Below are positions 7,044 to 16,000 of a stretch of DNA of 19,920 nt, one piece after another. The stretch covers positions 1 through 19,920 of the forward strand of contig CAJMMQ010000028.1 in the NCBI GenBank assembly GCA_905214625.1. Direction: 5' to 3'. A model generated the notes under the pieces. That model was not told the origin of the DNA, did not search any database, and worked only from the letters and a program-made list of their open reading frames with translations. The stretch is from an uncultured bacterium (GTDB lineage Bacteria > Bacteroidota > Bacteroidia > Bacteroidales > Bacteroidaceae). The stretch's first letter is position 1. Each line of letters starts with the position of its first letter. The translations under genes and the position numbers were made by a program.

Positions 7044-10000
7044 ATGATAAGGATGCGGACTTTATTCAGACTATATATATTACTAACGCTTCTTTGCGCT
7101 TCTGTCAGTTCAATAGCGCAAAGCAAGGCTTCCATGGTCTATTATGTCAGCCCTACGGCTAAGGGCACTGGCGACGGCTCGTCGTGGGACAACGCAACGA
7201 CGCTTTCAACAGCGCTTAATACAGCACAGGCCGGCGACCAGATTTGGGTGCAGGGCTTCGAGAGCATTACACAAGCAGAACAGATATATTTTCCTGCCAC
7301 GACTGATGGTTTTACCCTAAAGTCGGGCGTGCAGCTTTACGGCGGCTTTAAGGGTGATGAAATTAACGTAAACGACCGTGAAACGCTGGGCAAGCCTTAT
7401 CAGATGAAGTACCGTACAATGCTTAACGGCGATATCGGCAATAACGACACACACGATGATGTTAACCTGATTTTTCCTGCCAACACGTCGCGTTCAGACA
7501 ACGCCACGCACGTGCTTACGCTGAATATGGATCCATCATCAAGTGGAAACAACAACAATTATAAAACCGTGGTTAATGGTATTTCCATCGGCAACGGCCA
7601 TGCCGACGGTACTGGCGAAAAGGGTGGAGGTATCTACATTGCCGGCGACAATACAGGCGGAGGTAATTACAGCATAGAGCGTTGTTTCATCACGCATAAC
7701 TACGCCACCGAGGGCGGCGGCATTTACGTGGCTTCCACCGTGAAGAATGTCAACAACGGCGAGTCGCTTATCAACCAGTGCGCCATTTACAATAATGCTG
7801 CGGGTGTTCGTTCCAGTCTTGAGGATGAGGGCGGCGGCGTTTATCTCGCAGGTGACGGTACGGTTGTAAACTGTGCCGTGTTCAACAATGAGAACGGCGG
7901 TCTTTGCCTTTCTGCTAACGCCAAAGCGGTCAACAGTACAGTGGCACGCAATACTGGCGGAGGAATCGACATGGTCAATACACCCGGCGGCAGCCAGTTT
8001 AACGTATTCAATACAGTTGTCTGGGGTAATTCCATGCTTTATTCTGTAACCAGTCCAAATTTCAAGTATTCTGCATATAGCTCTGCGATTGAAAACGACG
8101 GTAACGGCAACCTGGCATTAAGTAATTATAATTATGAAAATGACAAGTCGCCTTACTTCGAGGCCCCGTCGTCGCGTACCGGTTTCGACCGTGACTTTAA
8201 ATGGAACACCACAGCCTATCCCGTTTGGACTTGGGCAATACTGAGCGATTCCTATCTCGTAGACAAAGGAAACAACGACTATTATGACAGCAACGCATAC
8301 GGATCTTCTGATATGGGCGGCGATGCACGCATCAGCGGTCCTGACGCAAATAGTGCTGTGATCAGCATCGGCGCTTACGAATACCAATACCTGCCCGCGT
8401 CGCGCATCCGTTATGTAAAAGAAGGAGGCACAGGCGACGGTTCGTCGTGGGCCAACGCTTCGGGCAATATCCAGAACATGATTAATGATTTGGCCGACAA
8501 CAATCCGCAGAACCAGACAGGCGAAGTGTGGGTGGCGGCCGGCACCTACGTTCCAAAGGAACAGGTTATCAGCGGAAAAACTTATTCGGCATCGTTCCGT
8601 ATGCGCGACGGTATCAGTGTCTACGGTGGATTTGCAGGAACGGAACAGACCAAGCAAGAGCGCAAGAAAGGCGCAATGCCTTGGATATACACTAACCGTA
8701 CGATACTGGAAGGTTCGCTCTACACAGCAAGTAACACGCAATGGAATGATGCTGACAAGAAATGGGCCGTCAACAGCGACTCCCGCCACGTTGTGTTCTT
8801 CGCTCCCCTGCCGTCGGAAGGCAAGACAGGATTCAACAGAATAACCACCTTAAACGGTGTAACCATACGCGGCGGATATGCCCAGGGCGGTGTCGGAGCC
8901 GACGATTTCCTGACCGACCGCGGTGCCGGTGTCTATATGTGCGTCAACGCATACCTTAATGAATGCGTGGTTACGGAAAACTCAGCTACGGGCAACGGCG
9001 GCGGTGTCTACCTTAACGGCGGACGTGTGCTTAACTCGCTTGTTTACAATAACAACTCCGATGTCAACGGCGGCGGTGTCTATGTAGACAATGCAGGCAT
9101 AGTACTCGCCTCGATGGTGTCAAACAATTCCGCAAGCAACGGCGGCGGCGTTTACCTTGCCCATACCGGAGCATGGAGCGACGGGCAGATGCATCCTGAA
9201 TATCTTATTCTTTCCACATCTGTAATTTCCAATAACACAAGTCGTCAGAACGGTGCTGTTTATTGCGACCGCGGTGGCATAGTGCAGCAGAACACCATAA
9301 CCAACAACTATTGTCCCACGGCAACCGACAACGCCACATCAAATGCTTCGCAGACAGGCGGTATCTACATCAACGAATACGCGTTGGTGTTCAACTCGGT
9401 AATATGGAACAACATTATAACCACAAACAATGTGCCCATGTACGCCAAAAGTCCAACGGCTGAGAAGGTGCGCTTCCTTTACAACGGTGTATCGGGCATA
9501 AACAACGCCGTATGGAACAATACACTCCAGCAGGAAATGATTTCCCTGTCAGAGAAAAACAACTCTGTAACAGAGGGTGTAATCGACCCGGAGTTCGACA
9601 CTTCAGGAACGGCCACTAATATTACTGCCGGCAACATTCAGACAGCTGTAGGCGTACAGTCAGGGTGGAAACTTGCCACGGACGGTAGTGCTGAAGGAAT
9701 AGACTTCTACTGGGAACCTGTTACAGGCTCAAACCTCCGTGCACTGGGTATGACTTTGGGAGGATTGCCCTCGGAGGTGCTTATGGCTCCCGAGCTTGAC
9801 ATCACCAATGAACTGTTCGCGCAAAAGCCTTCACTTGGCGCGTACAATGTGGATGCAACGCAAATTAAACCGCAAGACACGGGCAGCGCTTTGGTCATTT
9901 ATATAGATGCCGACTGTACCGACCCGACGCATCAGGGCGACACATGGGCAACGGCTTACCGCTCGCTAAACGAGGCATTAACTTATTTTGCAGGACTTAG

Positions 10001-13000
10001 CAAAACTGAAGTAGGCAATAAACGTTTGGAAATCCACGTACTCGAAGGCGACCTTTGGCCGCGTTATGCCTACACCAACCTCGACCCGAAGACCGCCACT
10101 ATAAATATTCCTGTTATGGCAAGCGGACAGGCTGTTGAAATTTATGGCGGTTACAGGCGTGACGCAGCCGATCCTACAAATAATACGGTCCTGCCACGTA
10201 GCCCTCTGACCTACCGTTCCATTCTCAACGCCAACCACGAGGGCAAGGTTATGTCTGACGGATTCTACCACTGCATCACTGTGGCTGCCCGAGCAAAGGC
10301 TGTCATCGACGGCTTCCATGTTATTAACGGTTACGCCGCAGGAGAAGCCAGCCGCCAGTATGGTGCCGGCCTGCTCGTCCACGACGATGCCGAAGTAACT
10401 CTCAACAACTGTATCTTCGAGAACAACACCGCCGTAGAGGGTGCGGCCGTCGACGCACGCAATGCCACTCTGACAATGAAAAACTGCGTGGTTAACAACA
10501 ACACAAACACCACAGAAACTGCTTCCGTGGTTAACGCCCGGACGCTTACGATGGAACACGTAACTGTGGTTAATAATAAGGGTGCGGCACCGGCCAACAT
10601 GGGCACCTCGTCTTTCTCGGCAGGTAATACGTCAGGAACAAATTCGGTTGACTTAATTTCCATCGGTGCTGACGGTGCCAAGAACTTTGCCAACCCGACG
10701 AATGCAGCGGGCGCGACGCTTGGTTTTGATACTTACTTGGGTGGCTATTCAGAGTTCCGTCCGTTGACGAGCTCTACGGAGGCGGATTTGATTAATAAGG
10801 CGACAGGAACATCGACAGACAATACGCATGACATTACAACCATAAATGGGCGTAGTCTTGGCGGGGTACCTGATTTGGGGGCGTATGAGGCTATATTGCC
10901 GGAAAGCGGCGTGATTTATGTGCGCGGCGATGGAAACGACAACAATAACGGCAGCTCCTGGGGTACTGCGTTTGCCACATTGACAAAAGCCCTTGAAGTG
11001 GCCCAAAGCGGCGATAAGATTTGGGTAGCGGCAGGAACATATACCGGAACCATAAAAGGTAATCCGAATAATGTCAACGCCTCTACAAACATCCACAGCC
11101 AGCCATACGCGTATGAGATGAAGGATGGAGTCAATGTTTATGGCGGCTTCCCCGATTCGGGAACGCCGGGAGAGAATGACCGTGACCCGAATACTTACAA
11201 GACTTATTTGCAGGCACAAACCAGTAAGCCAACATATCCCCAGACTTCTATATATTCTTCTTCCTGGCCAAATACCGGGCGTGTACTTGCGCAACGTGAA
11301 CATTTTAATACAGAAACAGTTTGGGATGGATTAGTCATTCGATACGGTTCTCTGAATACCGGTTATAGATACTCTATAACAGGAAATATTATGAATCTAG
11401 ATACAAAAATCATTGGTGAATGTGGAGGTGCCGGTGTTTATATGATGGGAAACTGTGTATTGGAAAACTGTATCATCGAAGACAACATTATATTAGCGGA
11501 TAAAAAGAATATTATATCAAATAGTGGTGGTATTCATACAGTTGCAGGAGGAGTGTTCTGTCGCGGAGGTGTCATTAGGAACTGTCAGATAATCAATAAC
11601 TCTTTACGAGTTTACAGTCAGCAAGAGAGTGGAAATGGTGCTGCATTTTCGTATGGAGGCGGATTGTATATTTTAAATGATGAACCTTACACTGCTGCGA
11701 TTTTCAACTCACTGATTTCCGGCAATCGTGCCGAAGCATTGGAATGGAATAATCAAAAAGTTACTTATCATACCATGGCAATCGGTGCCGGCGCCTGCCA
11801 GATAAGTGGTAATTTTTATAACAATACGATTGTTGGCAATACTGCAAAGACAGGTGATGCAACCTATTCAAATATTATGTGCGGCGGTATGTTTGTTTAT
11901 AGTACCGCTGAGATTTATAATTGTATCATATATAACAATAAAGAGGAAGGAGGTCGCGGAATTGGTATTTCTAAACCGGAGAATCTCAACTTGCAAGTAC
12001 TTAGTGTGGATATACCCGAAGGCTCTAGTGGAGATACGCCAAACAACGACGGTTATAGCATTATGAAAGACCGAATTCATGTATATTATAGCAATGTAGG
12101 TTATACTGACGCATTTGGAAATGCTAATGAATCTTCTTCTTTGATACATGGAGATGTTACTTATGCCTCCCGACATAATGTATCCGGTTATCCAGAATTT
12201 ACTGATGAGCAAAAAGGTGATTATCATTTATTAACCGGCTCTCCCGCCATCAACACCGGTACGGAGGCTATACCTGATGGTACCGATGGTTATATCACCA
12301 TTCCCGACTACGATGCCGAGTACACAGCCCGAATTAAGGACTGCGGTATCGACATGGGCGCATTCGAGAGCGAGAATGAAGGAAATATCGATTACGAAAC
12401 TGTTACGGAGGACGATGGCTCAAAGAAATACATTTATTATGTGACACAGAATGGTAGTGGCTTGCGGAGTGGCGGCTCTGTGAGCGATGCGGCCTGTGCC
12501 ATGAAGTTGCAGATGATTTTTACAGCAGCAGGAAATGCAGCAGCAACTTTGACTGATGGTCAGGTTTATGTGCGCATCGCCGGTTACGAGCAAGGCACAA
12601 ATCCATTCACCTACCATGCCAATACTTTAAGCAGTACCAATGACCCGCAGAGCTACACATACGTAGTGCCTGAAGGTATTATTGTTGAAGGCGGCTATAC
12701 AGAAGAATTTACATATCGTGAACCAAATACATACAAAACCATATTGAGTGCGGTAAAAGAGGCTACTACTTCCACGCAGGAGGTTAACGGTTACCATGCT
12801 ATAACGTTTAAGCCTGCTACAGTCACTTCAAACCCTACAGGGCAGGACGCACTGACCAAGACAACCATTATCGACGGCCTTTACCTTATCGACGGCTCGG
12901 CCACTTCGATGGCAGGAACAGGCAATCCTAAAACACGCGGCGGCGGTGCTATCGTGCCGGGCGGTGCCCACGTGCGAAATTGCGTAATAACAAGATGCGA

Positions 13001-16000
13001 GGCTATTGAGGGCGGCGGTCTGTATGTGTTGCCGGGCGGCTTGGTTTCGGGCTGTGCTATTATAAATAATAAGGCAGAAAACGGAGCCGGCCTGTATGGA
13101 GACAATACTAATGTAGACAAAACTAACCGTGTGCACATCGTCTCCTGCACAGTTACCGACAACACGGCTTCCTCTACTGGTGGCGGCCTCTATCTGGAAG
13201 ACGGTGCAGCCATGGTGCTCAACAGCGTGTTCTGGGGCAACACGGCTCCTTCTGACAAAAACGTCAGTGGCGTGCTGACGGAAACTTATGCCGACGACCT
13301 TTGGAAAACGGTATTTCCGGGCTATGCCACAGACGACAACGAGGCGGTGTTCTATCCTTTCAACAACTGCTACGTTGAAACATACGAGATGCCGACTAAC
13401 TTCGAGAACGTGTCAATGACCAGCGACGAGAATGTTTATTTTGCCAGCACCGACCGCACGCTGAAGGTTTATTCTCCGCTCATCAAGCACGGAGTTACGA
13501 CCGGATATTACGAAACCTTGCAAACCGAGGCTAATGTGTCCACTGACGACATGCAAGGTATAGAGCGTGTGCAATCAGGCGCAACCCGCGTGGATGTGGG
13601 TGCATACGCTTTCAATGGCGGTGTGATACCTACCGATAGACTTATTAAACGTATTTTCGTGTCGAAGGGTACTAATGTCACCTTACCTGACAATACGAAT
13701 ATTGACGACTACATCGGGCGTTCTTTCTATACTTCCGTAAACTGGGTTGACGATGCGCTGGAATATATCCGCGAAGTACGTAACAATGGAGTTGCTGATG
13801 AAAATACGCAATTTGAAATCCTTATAGCTTCAGGTACCTATAAGCCGAGCATGCGCCGTGAAGACGCGAGCACCGCCGAAGCCGACCAAAGGCAGAATTC
13901 ATACGTGGTGCCGCAAGGTGTAAGCATTTATGGCGGATTCAGCGGAACAGAACTTATTTCATCAACCGCCGAAAATCAGGAAGATATTGAAACCATTCCG
14001 AGCGTCAGCGGAACATTTACATGTAACGGTAAAATTTCCGACATATTGGCAGCCCGCGAATATTCCGACTTCAACCAGAACGGTATCAACGAGCCGTGGG
14101 AGCTGGCTAACCAGACAATCCTTTCGGGCAGAATCAACGTGTCTGAAAAGGTAAAGAGCGTTTACCATGTGGTTTATTCAGATGCCGGAACAGCGACAAC
14201 TGTAAATCCTGTCACACTCGACGGCCTTACCATTATGGAAGGCGAGACGTACAATGTGTTAAGCGATGCGGCAGATAAAGACGAGGTCGGCCGAGGAGGC
14301 GGCATTTATTCAAACGGCGTGTCCTATTTGATTAACCGTTGCCGTCTGACCAACAATCTTGCCGTGCGTGGCGGTGCTGTTTACATACGCGACGCCAAGC
14401 TTACCATTATCAACTCCATCTTGGCCGGCAACGGCACTGTTGACAATCCAATAACAACCAGTGACCAACAACCTCCAAAAGGCGGTGCCGTTTACGTGGC
14501 CGGAGTGTCACAATCTCCTAATACATACGCCGCCCTTTATGCAGTCAATACATTATGGGTGAACAATGAGACGGCTGGTTATGGCGGAGCCATTGGTACC
14601 AACTATGCTGAAGGCATCGTGACACACTACGACCCGGCCATTTCCTTGATGAATAATACTTTTGCGAGGAACAAGGCAAAGGATAATGCTGTTATTTATC
14701 ATCATAATGCCAAGAACACCATTGTCAACACGCTTATGTGGGGCAACGAGTCAGAGATGGACGACTTGTATACAGACGAGGAAAACCTGTCAATCAGTTA
14801 CAGTGCAAGCGACAGGCATGATTTGACAGCAAAAGGAACTGGTAATATTCTACTCTCTACCGACAACATGGCTGTAACAGGGCCTCGCCTTGCCAAACCT
14901 TCCACTGTAGCTGGAGTGGCTGGCAATGACGCTTACAATCTTTGGAATCCTGCATCCATATCGGTGTTGACTGATGCCGGAGACGGAACAAATCCTGTAA
15001 AAACTGGCGGAGTAATAGACGGTGCTTATAAAACTTGGATGGAGTCTAACGCTTCAGATTATTCAACGCAATATATGGGCTATGCCGATTATCTGACCAC
15101 TTATCTGCGTTATGCCGGTCCGTTGGATGAAAATGGTAAAGAAATGGACAAAACGATTGATATCGGAGTCTATGAATACCAATACGAACTGGCTTTCCCG
15201 AAAATGGATGCCATCTATGTGGCAACAATAGAGAGCGGTAAGGGTGATGGCACTAATTGGGCTAATGCTACTTCTGATATTCGTGGAGCTTTGGTAGCTA
15301 TGGCGAATCCTACAGGTTCACAGGTAAATCCTTATGAAAAGAACAAGGCTGTCTATATCAAGGCCGGTGAATACTCTTTGCCAAAGCTTTCTGCCGGAAC
15401 GGCATTTACGGTGTCTATGAGTACGTCAGATGAGTTTGGCGAATCACTTACCGTTAAAGGCTCTTACAACGAATCAGGCGTGCAGGACTTCAGCCAGCCG
15501 ACCATTATCACCACACAGGAGAGCAATGCAAACGAAACAGTAAGCCTGATGGACGTGGAGGCCAATAATAAACCTGTTACGATAGAGGGACTTACCTTTA
15601 TTAATAAGAATACGACAACGGCCGGAGGTACGGGAATGCAGGCTGGAACCACTGGCGGCAAACTGACATTGAAGCAAGTAGCATTCCGCGGCAATAAGGC
15701 AAATGGCTTGGATATAGTTTCAGGTTCGTCGGGCAAAATCCTGCTCGTTAATACCCTGTTTGCCGACGGCGGTACAGGGCTGAATGGAGCTGACAGCCGT
15801 ACAACGGTGGTAAATGCAACGTTTGCGAATAATACGGTGGATTTGACAACTGCTGCATCAGGCAATGTTCCGGCTGTGTACAACTCAGTTTCGTGGAATA
15901 ACGATACGCAGAATTTGACAACAGACGACACGAATAATAATGTGGCCATTGCCGGTACGGTTACCAATGACGATGTAAACAACGGCCCTAACTTCCGCGA

